A DNA stretch of 50,248 bases from Chlamydomonas sphaeroides. Lineage: Eukaryota > Chlorophyta > Chlorophyceae > Chlamydomonadales > Chlamydomonadaceae. The stretch covers positions 1 through 50,248 of the forward strand of contig BDDC01000652.1 of the NCBI GenBank assembly GCA_001662425.1, written 5' to 3'. Shown piece after piece: positions 1 through 11,873 of this stretch. The first letter of the stretch is position 1; every line of letters begins with the position of its first letter. The notes beneath the pieces were generated by a model. The model ran no database searches and was not told the origin of the DNA. It saw only the letters and a program-made list of their open reading frames with translations. The position numbers and the translations under genes were made by a program.

Positions 1-44
1 AGGGAGGGAGGGAGGGAGGGAGGGAGGGAGGGAGGGAGGGAGGG
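1..44. repeat. (GGGA)n microsatellite
   Basis: Eleven perfect copies of the tetranucleotide AGGG open the window. It is a simple repeat upstream of, or within an intron of, the cyclase gene. It does not match the TTTAGGG or TTTTAGGG telomere units of green algae. Confidence 0.95.
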
Positions 45-133
45 CCGCAGCAGGGGCAGGCACAGTAAGGAAAGGCGCAGCAGGGAGGGCTGCAGACGGG
101 GGCGCACACTCGCCCTAGGCAGGGCCTCGGCGC

Positions 134-3100
134 ATGGGGCGTAGCAATGCGCAGCCGCCTGCGCCACCGCAGCCACCTAGCAGTCAGCCACAGCGCCGCC
201 AGCTGCAGACATGCACGTTGCACCGCTTTGACGACCCCGCCGTCGCCCGCCCGCAGATCGCAGTCGTGTACGCGCTCAGCTGCGTGAACGACCCCTCCCG
301 CTTGGCGCCGCTGCGCCTCGTCACCTCGCTCGCCGTCTACGTCTCGCTCGCCACCCTCGCGTACGCTGCCGCCGCCGCCGCCGTCGGCCGCGCGCCGCTG
401 CGGCACCACCGCCACGCCGCCGTGCATTGCTCCATCGATGCCGCCGCCGCCAACGCTGCGCTCGACTCGAAGCTGGCAGAGCGGCGGGCGCGGCGCCAGG
501 AGCGGGCGCGCGCGCGCACGGCGCGTACGGCCGCGGCGCGGGCCGCGGCGGACGCCGCCGCTGCCGGCGGAGAAACGCCGCCGTTGCTTGACCTGGGTTC
601 AGACCTGGAGCCGAGCGACGACGAGGAGGACGAGCTGCTCGGCGAGGAGGCGGACGGGGATATCTCGGAGGACGAGGATGGCGACACGGACGATTTCGAC
701 GCAGTGCTGCTGCGGCGCCGGGCCCACGAGTGCGCAGGGCAGAGGGCTGGCGGGCGGAGCGCTAGCGGGTCGGGGATTTGCAGGCCGGCGGCGGGCGGAC
801 CGCTGTCCTTGCCGGCGGTGTGTGTTGTGGCATGCACGGCGGCTGGGCAGCTCACTGACAGTGTGGTGTGTGGCCCGCCGCCCCGCTGCTCGTCTGTGCC
901 CGCAGGGCCTGCGCCGGGCTGTCTACGGGGGAGTTTGGGGTGCCGGCTGTGGCGGAGAGGCACAGCGACGTCGACGCCCTGGGGCAGCGGCTGAAGCCCA
1001 ACCTCATCAAGTGCGGCACGGGAGCACGAGCGGAGCCACACTCGGGCGCACCTGCCGCGAGGGCGGCCCCGGGGGGGGCCCGACGATGCGCGCAGCGCGC
1101 TGCGCTCCGCACGCAATGACTGTCTGACTGACTGACTGACTGACTGACTGACTGGCGTGCTGCAGGTGCCGGTTCATGACCTTCGTGTCGGACGGCAACA
1201 TGCTGGCGTCGGGCGTGTTCGTGGCCCTGGCGCTGCTCTTCGCGGCCGTGTCGCGGCTGCTGCAGCGCATGCTGGCGGACGCCGACGTCGACCGCCGCCG
1301 GATGCTGCAGGTCGACCCCTACAGCGTGGTGGAGGCCTGGGTGAGCGGGCGCCGCGGGGAGGAGGAGCATTGCCCCCACGCACCACGGCATGCGCACACT
1401 CCCGGCCGCTGCTCCTGCGCCGCACGCGCCACGGCACCGCCCTGATCCCTCCCCGTCGCTGCGCGGCGCCTGCGCTGCGGCCGCATGGCTTCCGCATGCC
1501 TTCCTTTCGACCGTGCCGCGTCCGCCCTGCCCTGCCCTGCCCTGCCCTGCCCGACGCTGCCAGGTGCTCCACGGCATGGAGTGCCTGGTGCTGGCGGTGG
1601 ACAGCAGGCTGAGCGCCGCCGAGGGCGCCAGCGGGCTGCCGCAGACGGCCATGGCGCTGTCGCTCTTCTGCCTGGCGCTGGGGGCGCTGGTGTTCAGCCA
1701 GGTGGGCCGCGGGGGGCCGGGCGCATGACGGGATGGCGGGCTGGGCGGCGGCGGCCGGCGCTCATGGAGGCGTAGGCGTAGACAGGGGCTGGGGTGCGTG
1801 TCGTGCCGGCGTCACGAGCTGCTGCGTGCCGTCATGAGCTGCTCCGGGCGCCGCTCCGGGCGCCACGCACGGCGGCTGGGAGCCGGCCCACGGCTTCAGG
1901 CGGTGGCGCGCAGCGGCCCCACATGTGCGCCCTCCGCCGCCCTCCGCCGCCCGCAGATCATCGCGCTGGCGCTGTCCGCCAGCCAGGACCCGCGCATGGC
2001 GGCATACCAGGTGCGCAGCGGGGCGCCCCGCCCCCCGCTCCCACCTTGCAAGGCAGCCGCGCAGCTGGCCCTGCCGCTGGCTCCGCACTCCTGGAGGAGG
2101 CCTGTCGCGGGCTGCTCCCAGGCTTGGTGCCCGCGCCCGCCGAGGCGGTCACCTGCAGCTGCCCCCTGCCGGCCCGGCCCCGTGCAGGCCTCCCTGGCGG
2201 ACCTGGCTGCGGCCGTGAGCGCCACGCAGCTGGAGGAGGTGCCGCGCCACCATGTGACGGCCATGGTGGACAAGTACATGGGCGAGGTGCGGCCGGGCAG
2301 CAGCCGGGGCCGGTGGGGTGGAGCGCAATGCGCGTGGGTCCCGGACCCGCGGGACGGCCGCCGCGTGCCCGCCGGCCTTCAGCTCGCACGCGGGCCCGTG
2401 GGCGTCATCCTGAGCCTGCGCCACCGCCGCCCTTCCCCGCCTGCCCCGCGCCTCGGCCCGCTGCCGCAGGCGCTCAGCAGCTGCTCCGCGCTGCTGGTGC
2501 TGGTGGAGCCGACCTCGGGCACCCGCGGCACCACCTTTGACGGCATGCTGTCGCCGCTGGCCGGCCGGGGCAGCCTCGCGCGCTCTGCGCTGCCGGGCCG
2601 CCGCGACGGCGCCAGCGGGCCCGGCACGCCAGCCTCGGCGCTGCCGGTAGAGTACGGCACGCACGCCACTGTGTATGTGCTGCACGACACGCTGCTGGGA
2701 CCCGAGCTGCCGCCCTTCAAGCTGCCACTAGACCAGGTGGGGGCGGAGAGTGGGTGCTGGCTGCTGGCTTCAGAGAGGGCGGGCGTTGTGGATAGAGGGT
2801 CTGGCTCGGCTGGTTCGCTTGAGCAGAGGGGCGGCCTGGGGAGCGGGAGCGTCCATGCAAGGAATGGAGAGGGCCGGGTGCTCGTACGGCTGGGCTGCGG
2901 CTGCTGAAACGGGCGGCCTTGCTGACACAACCCCGCGCCGCGCCCTGCCTGCGGCTGTCTGCGGACCGCAGCTGCCCAGCGTGACGGCCGCGCTGCGCGC
3001 CGGCACGCCGCACTTCACCAACGACACCGCCCGGGCCAGCGAGGAGCTGCTGGACAGGTGTGCGATGAGGCCGTGCACACGCCCGGGGCCGTGCCCTGGA

Positions 3101-5566
3101 GGCCATGGAGGCCCACCACCCGACCTCCGATGGGGCGCCCGGCCAGGCCTCGCCTGCAGCCTGCACCCGTGATTGCCTCCGCACCCTGGCCCGCGCTCGT
3201 CGGTGGCTCCCCCTCTCCTGCGCCTCCCTGCTGCGGCTGCGCTCCTGCTGCCGTCACCCCAGCCCCGCTCCCGCCTGCCGCCGCCTGCCGCCGCCAGGTT
3301 TGTGGACTGGCGCAGCGCGCGCGACGTGGAGGCCGCCCGCAGCGTGGCGGTGGTGCCCGTCACCTTCAGCGGGCAGCCGCAGGGCGCGCTGGTGCTGCAC
3401 AGCCCGCTGCCGGACGTCATGGACGGCGTGTACGTGTCCATGCTGCAGGCGCTGGCGGCGCAGCTGGGCCAGGTGCGCGGCACCGCGTGTAGCAAGGACG
3501 TGCGCTGGCGGGCAGGGCAACCCAAGGCCAGCGGGCCGCGGCCCTGCCTTGGCTCCTGCTTAGCGGGCGGCGCAGGCACGTTGTGCCGGTAGCCTCGCGC
3601 CCGACAGCTTGCGGCGGAGCGAGTCCGGCTGGGCTGCACGCGCGCCCCTCCGCACCTCGTCCGTGCCAGCCTAGCTGCAAGCTGCGAGCTGCCCTGCCGT
3701 GTCGCCTGCCTGACTGGTGCCGGCTGCGGCCGCCCCGCCCCTCGCCAGGTCATGTACCTCAAGCGCGCGCTGGAGGACGTGCGCGCCGACGAGCACCTGC
3801 TGTCCGACCTGATGCCCTCGCACGTGGCCCACACGCTGAAGCGCCGCTTCATGCTGTCCCACGACGAGACGCTCACGCTGCCGGCCGCCATGTTCGGCGC
3901 CGGGCCGGCCTCCTCGCGGACGCTCGCCAGCCTCAACTCCCTGCCTCCCGGCCTGGGCCTGGCGGGCGGCTTCAGCCCCGGCGGCGGCCCGGGCTTGAGC
4001 GGCGGCAGCTTCTCGTACCATGTCAGCGGCTCCTCGCTGCCGACGGCGACGGCCCTCGCGCTGCCGGAGGGCAGCGCGGCCGACTTCAGCGTCGACCTGG
4101 ACACATCGGCGGGGCGCCTGAGCACCTTGGAGCTGGCAGGCAGCGGGCTGGAGGGGCTCAGCAGGCCCTGCCACGCGGCCACGACCGCCGCCGCGGGGCT
4201 CAGCTCACCTGGCACCGGCGGCCGCGACGGCTCTGCGGCCGGCGAGCGCTTCGAGGCCGCGGTGTCGACTGCGTCGGCGCTGGGCTCGGGGTCGGGCGCG
4301 AGCGGGGTGCTGGCGGGCGCCAGCGGCTCTGCGCTCATGCACGCGCTGAGCAGCCGGCGCGGCGTGCTGGCGGCCACGGCGGCGGCGGTGGCGGCGCAGC
4401 AGGCGCACGGCGAGGGCGGCTCGGCGTCGGGGGAGGTGCTGCGCGTGGGGCCGTCGGTGGTGCAGATGGAGACGCCGGTGGGCGTAGTGTACCAGCAGTG
4501 GCACAGCGGCGTCAGCGTGCTGTTTGCGGACATCGTTCAGTTCACGCCCATGAGCCAGGCCATGGAGCCGCAGCAGGTGGGCGTGGGAGCCGGGCAGCTG
4601 GCGGCCGGGATGGGGCCGGCTGGGCTGCGCCGCGGCGGGGGCTGCTGGGCGGGGCGGCGTGAGCCGAGCTGCCTTGCCGGCAAGTGGCCCGCGGCGCGTG
4701 CGCTCCGCAGCGCGTGCAATGGCTGTGCGGCGAGCTGTGGCCGTGTCCTCCTGCTGATTGCTGGCTGCCTTGTGCGCAGGTGATGATGATGCTGCACGAG
4801 CTGTTCAGTCGGTACGACGCCATGCTGGACGCGCACCACGTGTACAAGGTGGAGACCATCGGCGGTGAGTGCTGCGCCGCACCTCGCTGGGCAGCAAGGA
4901 CACCTCCGGAATGCCACGAGGCCCTGGGGCGCTGCTCGCGTCGGAGCCCCCACCGCCCCGTACCCGCCCTGTGCCCGCCCTGCCCCGCAGACTGCTACAT
5001 GGCCGCCACGGGCCTGCTGCAGGACGACCCCGACCACGCGGAGCACATGCTCAACTTTGCCATCGGCATGCTGTCGGCCGCCTCCACGGTGGCGGTGCCG
5101 CTGCCCGGCTACGGAGCCGTGCGCATTCGCGTGGGCATCCACAGCGGCACGGTGAGGGGGCCGCCCGGCGCTGTGCCCCACGCTCACCCCGTGCTGCCCC
5201 CAGCCGTGGCGTGCCTGGCGCTGCAAGGCCCCACAGCCGCCTCCCGCTGCCCTGGTCCTCGCTGGTCGCCAAGTCGCGGCGCTGCCTCATGCGCTGCCTC
5301 ATGCGCTGCCTTGCCCCCTTGCCCCCTGCCCGCGGCAGGTCATGTCGGGCGTGGTGGGCGCGGTGCGCGCGCGCTACTGCCTGTTTGGTGACACCGTCAA
5401 CACCGCCAGCCGCATGGAGAGCACGGGGCTGCCGGGCGCCATCCAGGCGTCGGAGACGACCTTCCTGCTGCTGCCGCCGGAGCGGCAGGAGGGCTGGCAG
5501 CACCGGGGCTGCATCGAGGTCAAGGGCAAGGGCAGCATGAACACCTACCTCTTCACGCCGCAGTAG
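134..5566 (+). CDS. Membrane-anchored class III nucleotide cyclase (predicted guanylate cyclase) with GAF-like region
   Basis: Makes a cyclic nucleotide, probably cGMP from GTP, at a membrane. Thirteen in-phase exons: 134-729, 906-1010, 1166-1340, 1564-1701, 1957-2010, 2188-2286, 2470-2736, 2972-3057, 3298-3472, 3749-4576, 4780-4864, 4991-5151, 5339-5566, giving 998 aa. Hydrophobic segments lie in exons 1, 3 and 4-5. Exon 1 also has a long acidic run. Exons 6-9 form a GAF-like sensor region. Exon 10 holds a helix reading DLMPSHVAHTLKRR, a Ser/Gly-rich insert and the start of the catalytic domain. Metal-binding Asp826 (FADI) and Asp870 (IGD) are 44 residues apart, the canonical spacing. Asn944 and Arg948 (VNTASRM) are present. 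Glu866 (VETIGD) and Cys937 (YCLFGD) are the residues that select GTP in guanylate cyclases. Gln829 replaces the usual Gly of FADIxGFT. The start is uncertain: an acceptor-like site at 257 could mean exon 1 begins there and the gene extends left of the window. Confidence 0.88.
1124..1154. repeat. (CTGA)n microsatellite in cyclase intron 2
   Basis: Nearly eight tandem copies of CTGA sit just before the acceptor of the intron at 1011-1165. It is a simple repeat with no coding content. Confidence 0.9.
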
Positions 5567-7448
5567 GGCGCGGGAGGGGCGGTGGCGCGTGTACAGGGAG
5601 GGCACGGCAGCACGCGCGGATGAACGGCGGCCGCAGTGCGGGGGCGGGGACGGTCGGAGCCGCGGCGAGGGCTAGGATCGCGCTGGAGAGGGGAGCATGG
5701 CTGGGGCTTTGGGCCGGGCGGCGGCGACAGGGTGGTCCGCGGGGCTGTGTGCACGCGAGGCTATCCCAGAGGGCATGAGCGCCTGGGCCGCGAGCGTCGA
5801 TGGGGAGGCATTCGTGCACCCGCGCGATGCGGCCAGCAGCAGCGTGCTGCCGTAGCGCCGTTCGCCCGCCGGAATGCAGGTGCCGCTTGTCCGGCCAGGT
5901 GCGGTTGGCGGCCGCGGTGCGGGCGGGCGAGTGGTCCGCCTGCGTCACCACCGGCCCGGGCGGGCGGGCGGGCGCCGCGGCGCTGAGCTTCTCGGCGGCC
6001 CCGGTGGCCCCGCATTGCACCCGAAGGACGCTGTCCATTACAGCAGCAGTGAGATCTCACTTTGCGCGTGTAGGAATGGCTGTACCGACGGATGCTGATT
6101 GTTAATTTCCAAGGACTGACATGTGAGAGGTGGGCCGCTGCTGCCCGGCCGCAGGCCCCGGCTGACGAGCGGTGCTCAAGCGGTGCATGGAGTGGTCTAG
6201 TTGCTGATTGCGGCTGCGCTGGTGTGGAGTGCTGGGGGCCATTGGCAGCCACCCCTGTACTGTCAAGCGATGCGGTTGGGGCCGAGTACTCAGGCGCCGG
6301 CGAGCACAACGCTCGCTCGCACGCCTGCGTGGTGTGCATTGCTTCTCGAATAAAGTGGTGCTGTGTTGCGCCCTCGATGGATGACATTGCTAACCCAAGA
6401 GGAGGCCAACGTGTGTGGGAGCGCGCCGAAACATGGAGTGTTGCTTAGGCCGGGTGCGTGCATCCGTGTCGGTGCTGCCGTATCAATTAATGTCGTCTGT
6501 GCGCGACGATGCCTTCGTATCACTCCAGGGTCCTGGAGGTGTGCTTGCTGCGGGCTAAGGCGACCAGCGAGGTGCTGTCATCGAGGGGAGGGGGGGCAGA
6601 ACACCTGGCGTGCTTCCAGTTGGGGGTGTCTTGAGGGCATTGGGCGCATAGGCCCGCAGGAGCGCGGAGGGCCAGGCAGGCGGAGACGGATGCCGCACAT
6701 GTCGCTCCCTGCAACGGTGCCTGCAACAGCGCACCCCGCATGCCGTACGGCTCTTATCGACACGGTAGATGCGACACGGTTGTGCCTTTGGGCCCGGCCG
6801 CGTTGCGATGCGCCTCCGAAGCACCGCGTGCGGCAATCACAGAGGCCCGACTCAGCTCCGTGCCTCCACTGCCCCACTGCCGCCGAGTTTGGTCCAGGCT
6901 GCTTCGGGCAGCTGAAGGGCTGAGCGCCATCCCGCGCAGCAGCCAGGGCGGCAGTGCTGCCTTCGCAGCAGCGGTGGCGGCTTGATCCAGGGTGCCAGCG
7001 GCTGGAGCCTGCTGGAGCGGCGGCAGCGAGGCGGTGGCGGGCGAGGAGAGGCGGGCTTTACCCCCCTCAGCGAAGCTGAAGCTGGCTTATCAAATGGAAC
7101 ACTCTGGATCCAGATCCGGGGTCGGGCAGAGTCGCTTACACGCAATTTACCAGTCACTGCGCCTTAACGCAGTGAGGCTGCCGGTTGCGTCGCGCGAGCG
7201 TTGCCGTTGCCGTTTGCCCTCGCTTGCCGACTGCGTCACCTCCGACTGTCTCCGACTCGGAGCCCGAGCCGTTAATCAGGGGAGATCTCCCCTGCCGTTA
7301 ATGCACCACAGCGCACAGCGCAATACGGCGCAATCCCCCGAGCTTAAGTCGGACATGCGCAAGTGGGCTCAGTTGTATTGCGCTTCTGCCCAGGAGCCCC
7401 TAACTTCGAAAGTCAGGGGAAGTCGTTGGTGCTTGCTCAACGGCCGCC
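5567..7448. other. Intergenic: cyclase 3' region, no gene seen
   Basis: About 1.9 kb follow the cyclase stop codon. The open frames here are short, arginine- and alanine-rich, and match nothing I recognise. An AATAAA-like string near 6348 and scattered AT-richer patches suggest 3' untranslated and spacer DNA. I see no RNA gene or mobile element. Confidence 0.5.
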
Positions 7449-8287
7449 ATGCCGGCCGAGCTGTGGCAGCTTATCGCCTCTAAGCTGCTTAGCCCCAACG
7501 ATGTGCCGTATGGCCTGCGACTCGTCGACAGAGCGAGGGCAGTGGCCCTCCACGGCCCCGACTGCTCCCTCCTGACGTGAAGCCACCCATATGCTCCGAG
7601 CTGCTGCTTCGCGCCAGGGGCCGCGACGGCGGCGTCGCCGCCCGGCGCCTGACGCGCAGGCGGCGCGAGCGTCTCTTCAAACTCGCCGCCGCGACGGGCA
7701 GCCAGGAGTGCTACGAGCAGCTCTCGCGCATCGTGGGGCTCGCTCGGGGCGGTGGCCAACTTCACGTCCGGGCCGCGTGTGTCGGCTGAGCACGCTGTGG
7801 TGCTGCACCTCATCAATGTGGGCTCGCTGGACCCCGTCTTCAAAAACATAACGCTACTGCTCAGGCCCGCGGGCAGGTGCGCCGCCCCGGGTGCACAGTG
7901 AACGGCTGGTAGACGCAGTGCGGCGAAGAAGCAGGGTTGACGTTTCTTTGCTAGCGGCATGCGCACGCGGCCCGCGTGTTCTCTCCGGGCCGCGCCACCT
8001 CTGCCGCTCGTCCGCGTGCCCCCTTCACAGGCGTCCGTCCGCTCGGTGCTGCTCTATTCGTCCTCCTCGGGTGCCGCCCTGGATCTGGCCTGCCCCGGCC
8101 GCACGCTGCTCCGTCCCCGTGGCCTTCTCCGCCGCCTCCTCGGCAGGTAGGCCTCAGCCGGAGCCAGTTCGCAGGGGCCACGGTGCAGGGCGTGCGCCTG
8201 GCAGCGGGCGACGGCAGGGTGCGCAGCCCGGATGGAGGACCTGCCATTCGTGGCGGCGCTGGGGCTGCAGCTCGCTGTTTAACGTAG
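7449..8287 (+). pseudogene. F-box-like gene fragments, probably decayed
   Basis: The ATG at 7449 opens 43 codons beginning MPAELWQLIASKLL and continuing to a GLRLVDRA-like run, which resembles the start of an F-box (substrate-binding subunit of SCF ubiquitin ligases). It stops at 7578. Protein-like stretches then continue in other frames. One, at about 7620-7740, contains RERLFKLAAATGSQECYEQL. A second, at about 7740-7880, contains VVLHLINVGSLDPVFKNITL. A third, at about 8160-8230, contains SQFAGATVQGVRLAAG, which looks like a beta-helix repeat. Joining the first two would need an intron of only about 41 bases, shorter than any other here, and the next join needs a frame change. I therefore favour a damaged gene, though an unresolved multi-exon gene or sequencing errors remain possible. 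Function is inferred weakly. Confidence 0.3.
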
Positions 8288-9813
8288 GTTGATATGACAC
8301 ATACCGGTATACGCATGATGTGTGAGACGCCGGCTGTCGCAGTCGTGAGCTGTGGTACTGAGGCGTGTGGCGAACCCGCCGTGCGTGCGTAAGGCACACA
8401 TGGGGTCTTGCGGCAAGCCATGTTTTCCATTCTCCTGTCATGGGGCCTGGGCCATATTGGTTATCCCCCTGACCATGCTGGCATCATTGACGTAGCGTCC
8501 GAGGACTGGCAGGTGTGTGTGAGACGTGCTCTGTAGCGCGTCAGCTGTGCGCCCGGCGATGTGCTGGTAATGCGTGCCTTCAGGTGAGCGTCATGGCGCG
8601 TGTCCAGATGCGTATTTTGTTCCGGTTGTTCCCATACCACGTGCATATCCCGTGCCATGAACCCCGCCCTCCCTTGAAGCGGGGTTGGTGTGTTATATAT
8701 TTTGATTTTTAATTATGACCACTACGCATCTACGGTTGTATTGCTTGCCACGCTAATGGCGACGAGGAGCGCCCGGCAATGCCTGTAAGAGCAGATAGAA
8801 GTACCATTCCCTCGGGGGATTGGCGTGAACGGCTATGTTTGGCGTTTCAAATCCAAAGCCGGTCATTCTTCGCAAGCGCAAAGAGTTGCACGAGGGTGAG
8901 ATACTACCTTACGTGTGGCCACAAAGGGGCCACGAGACGACTGCCCGACATGCTAGCTACTTTGACGCGCGGTGGGTGCCCTGCGACGCATGCCTCTGCG
9001 CTGCGCTCTTGCCGTGTTACTGGGTGTGTCCGGGTAGGGCAACGGGTTTAGTCGTGCTCCTTGCGCGTTGCAGACCGTACCGCCAGCGCTCAATGCCACA
9101 GCGCCACGATCACCGAGACCCAGCTGGCAGCGAAAATTGCCCGGCCCGCTCCGTCCATCCCTGCCGGCGGCATACGCCCGCACGCGTAGGCCCACGGCCC
9201 TGCTCGCTGACCTGGCTGGGGCCCTCACCATCCGTACCACGTGGCAGCGGCACGTCCAGCCCCCACCGTACCGAACAGACAGCAGTGGCAGCCGCACTGC
9301 CACACCAGCGCAAACAAACTCCAAAGTCCAATCGCTTGAAACCCCAGCCAGGGTGGCGGCCCCAGCGCCGGCGCAGCCGCCGACCGGCCGTCGCGCGCGC
9401 GTCCGCCGCCCACCACTCTGATCGTGCAATGTCCACATGTTGCCGCCACGCCAAGAGTCGGCACTGCCGATGTCACGAGCCCGGGAGGCAAGGGACAACA
9501 ATGGCATGTACGCCACCGTCCCGAGCTGCTGGCCCCGGCTCCAGCCCCATCCACGAACAAAATGCTTCATTTCCTCAGCACGCGCAACCGCCGCTCAACA
9601 CGCGGCCAGGCCTCGCCCGCCGCCAAAACTCGCCTGCCGCAATTGCTCGCCCGCCGCCGCAGCCATGCCACGGCGGCGCCGCGGCGGCCCGGCTGGCGGC
9701 GGCGCACCGAGCGGCGGCGGCGCTGGATGTGACGCAGGACAGGCGATACGACTCCTGCGGCACCGATCCATGCCCGCCGCTGAGCCGCTGCGCCCCACAT
9801 CTGGCGCCGCCGC
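8288..9813. other. Intergenic, includes an AT-rich patch
   Basis: No supported gene. A 331-codon open frame at 8835-9830 has no recognisable domain and a shadow-like composition. The stretch at about 8690-8720 is strikingly AT-rich for this DNA. The right part probably contains the 3' untranslated region of the leftward isomerase gene. Confidence 0.5.
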
Positions 9814-11873
9814 TCAGTCCGAGTACTTGACGGCCTTGGCCCCCGACACAAAGGCCGCCACCTTGGAAGCGTCCTTCTTGAGCCCTGCGGCAGCCGAGGC
9901 GCAAGCCAGCAAGCAAAGGGCAGCAGCGGCGCCCGACCCGCACGTCACGTCCCACGCATCGCAGCCGCCCCGCAGCCGGCCCATGGCCCGGCCCCGCAAA
10001 CACAAGCGCACACCCAGCCTCCCATCCCCAGCCTCCCATCCCCAGCCTCCCATCCCCAGCCTCCCATCCCCAGCCGCAACGAGCAACCGCGGGACCGCTG
10101 CCCCGCCGCTCACCGTCCGGGCCGCACACGCCGCTGGACACGTCCACGGCCGTGGGCCGGGCCAGCGACGCGGCGGTGGCCACGTTGTCGGGGGTGAGGC
10201 CGCCCGCAAGCAGCCAGCCGCGGCGCGCCTCCGCCGCCGGCACCCGCAGGTTGGTCCAGTCCAGCGCCTGGCCTGAGCCGCCCTGCGATCAGCCGCAGCC
10301 AGGCGTCGACGTCGGCCAGGTGCGGCGCGACCGACAGATGCGCCGAGTGCCGCACTTGGCCCCTGCCTCATCCGGCGCGACGATCAGTGTGCTCCCCAAC
10401 ACACGGGCAAGGCCTAGGCCGGCCGCAGCGCTTCCACAGCCCCTGAGATTGCGTGCCGCAACTCCGACCGCGCGGCCCGCCGCTCCCGCCATGTCGGGCA
10501 GGGCGCCCCCGCAGCAGGCCCCCGGGGCCGCCCCCGGCTGCGGCGACGCACCTGCGCGCTGTCCACCAGCACCCAGTCGGGCAGCCGGGCGCCGGGGCGC
10601 CCCAGTCGGGCCAGCAGCTCGCTGGGCGGCGGCGTGAGGGGGCTACCGTCGGGGGCGCAGTTGAGGACGTACACCACCTCCAGACTGGGGTCCAGGTCGG
10701 GCAGCGCGGCGCTGGTGCGGGAGGCGGTGAGAGGACGTGGGAGCAAGGGGGGAGCGGCAAGGGTCGACGTCAGCGGCAAGGTGCTGGCGCCAGGGGAATG
10801 AGGTGATCGATGATGCGGCAGGGAAGTGTGGGGCCAGGAGCATAGGCAGGGGAAGGCGAGGAGACGCCGCAAGCAGGGGGGTATGTGATGGGAAGAGAGG
10901 TTGCGAAAACATTGACAACGGTCTCGAGGAGTTTGGGGGGTCAATCGAGCGCATGCGCAGCTGGGCCGTGCTTGCTAAGAAGCTGGGCTGTCTAGACCAG
11001 CAGTGCGTGCAGGCAACGGCCAGTGCCGCGGCAGGGGCAACGGAGGGCTGCACGGCGGCACCCGCCCGCAACGCACCGCGCGCCGTCGCCGTGGAGCTGG
11101 GCGATGGGGATCTGCGCGTCACGGCACCTGCATGCATGCGGGCACAGGCTGGGAGGTCAATGCGTACGGTGGGGTGGCGTGCTTGGGCGCGTAGTGGGCC
11201 TTGCTGCATTCAGGGCGAGGTTGGGGCAGGCACAGCTTGGGGCGCACCTTGCGGAGATGGTGGCGGCGTCCTCGTCCACGAACACGCCCACCGCGCGGGC
11301 ACCTGCCTCCCGGGCGACCGCTGCTATGCTGCGAGCCGTGTCCGCGCTGACGGCGCGCTTTGCCTTCTGCCACATGATCATGCCTGGCGTGGAGGGGGCC
11401 CAGGATAAGGCTTTGCGTTTAGCGCCGGCCGGCCGCAGCAGGCGCAGGGCCCCAGCGCACTCGCACCTAGGAGGTCGGCCCCCGAGCTGACAGCGAGCTT
11501 GGCGTCCTCTGCATTAGTGATGCCGCAAATCTGCGACGTAGTCATGGCGTACGGGGGCGACGTGCTGTGTTTTGCAGGCTGGCGCCTTCGACCGCAATCC
11601 ACCACAACCAGCAAGGCACCCCTCCATTGCAGCCGTTCTCCCACCTTCACCAAAGGACCATTCCGCGACTGCTGCGCAGTCCCCGTGTTGGAGGCCATCA
11701 CTCTGCGCAACACACAAGGCCAGCAGAAGCGTACGCAGTGCCTTATTCAAAATTTCGGCAACCCAGCAGCTCGCAGGTGCGCGAGCCGCGCACCGGACTG
11801 AGCATGCTCGCCGCCGATTTGCCGCGTTTGCGGTCGAGCAAGCTCGCCGTTGCGATATCTGGGTAGTGTTCAT
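9814..11873 (-). CDS. Phosphoribosylanthranilate isomerase, plastid
   Basis: Catalyses the Amadori rearrangement of phosphoribosylanthranilate to CdRP, the third step of tryptophan synthesis from chorismate. Seven in-phase exons on the minus strand: 11794-11873, 11467-11564, 11248-11383, 11077-11127, 10552-10711, 10114-10282, 9814-9884, giving 254 aa, a normal TrpF barrel plus a short leader. The Arg/Ala/Ser-rich first 30 or so residues look like a plastid transit peptide. Catalytic Cys40 sits in QICGITNAEDA. Later come MIMWQKAKRAVS, QLHGDGAR, Asp172 in VLVDSAQGGSG (the expected general-acid aspartate) and the phosphate loops LLAGGLTPDNV and VDVSSGVCGPDG, all in family order. The tiny 51-base exon carrying QLHGDG completes the barrel. 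The gene is head-to-head with the ABM-domain gene. The exon 1 donor (CG|GTGCG) is the least certain join. Confidence 0.93.
10015..10074. repeat. 14-bp minisatellite in an isomerase intron
   Basis: Four perfect copies of a 14-base unit (CAGCCTCCCATCCC) plus a partial fifth lie in the intron between isomerase exons 6 and 7. Confidence 0.9.

Noticed and set aside
1..44. Possible telomere repeat
   Set aside because: The unit is GGGA, not an algal telomere heptamer or octamer, and genes follow immediately.
2770..4533. 587-codon minus-strand open frame
   Set aside because: It lies opposite the cyclase exons, which carry clear catalytic motifs and in-phase splice sites. GC-rich coding DNA commonly leaves long antisense frames.
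8835..9830. 331-codon plus-strand frame
   Set aside because: The product is Arg/Pro/His-rich with no domain, and it overlaps the end of the isomerase gene on the other strand.
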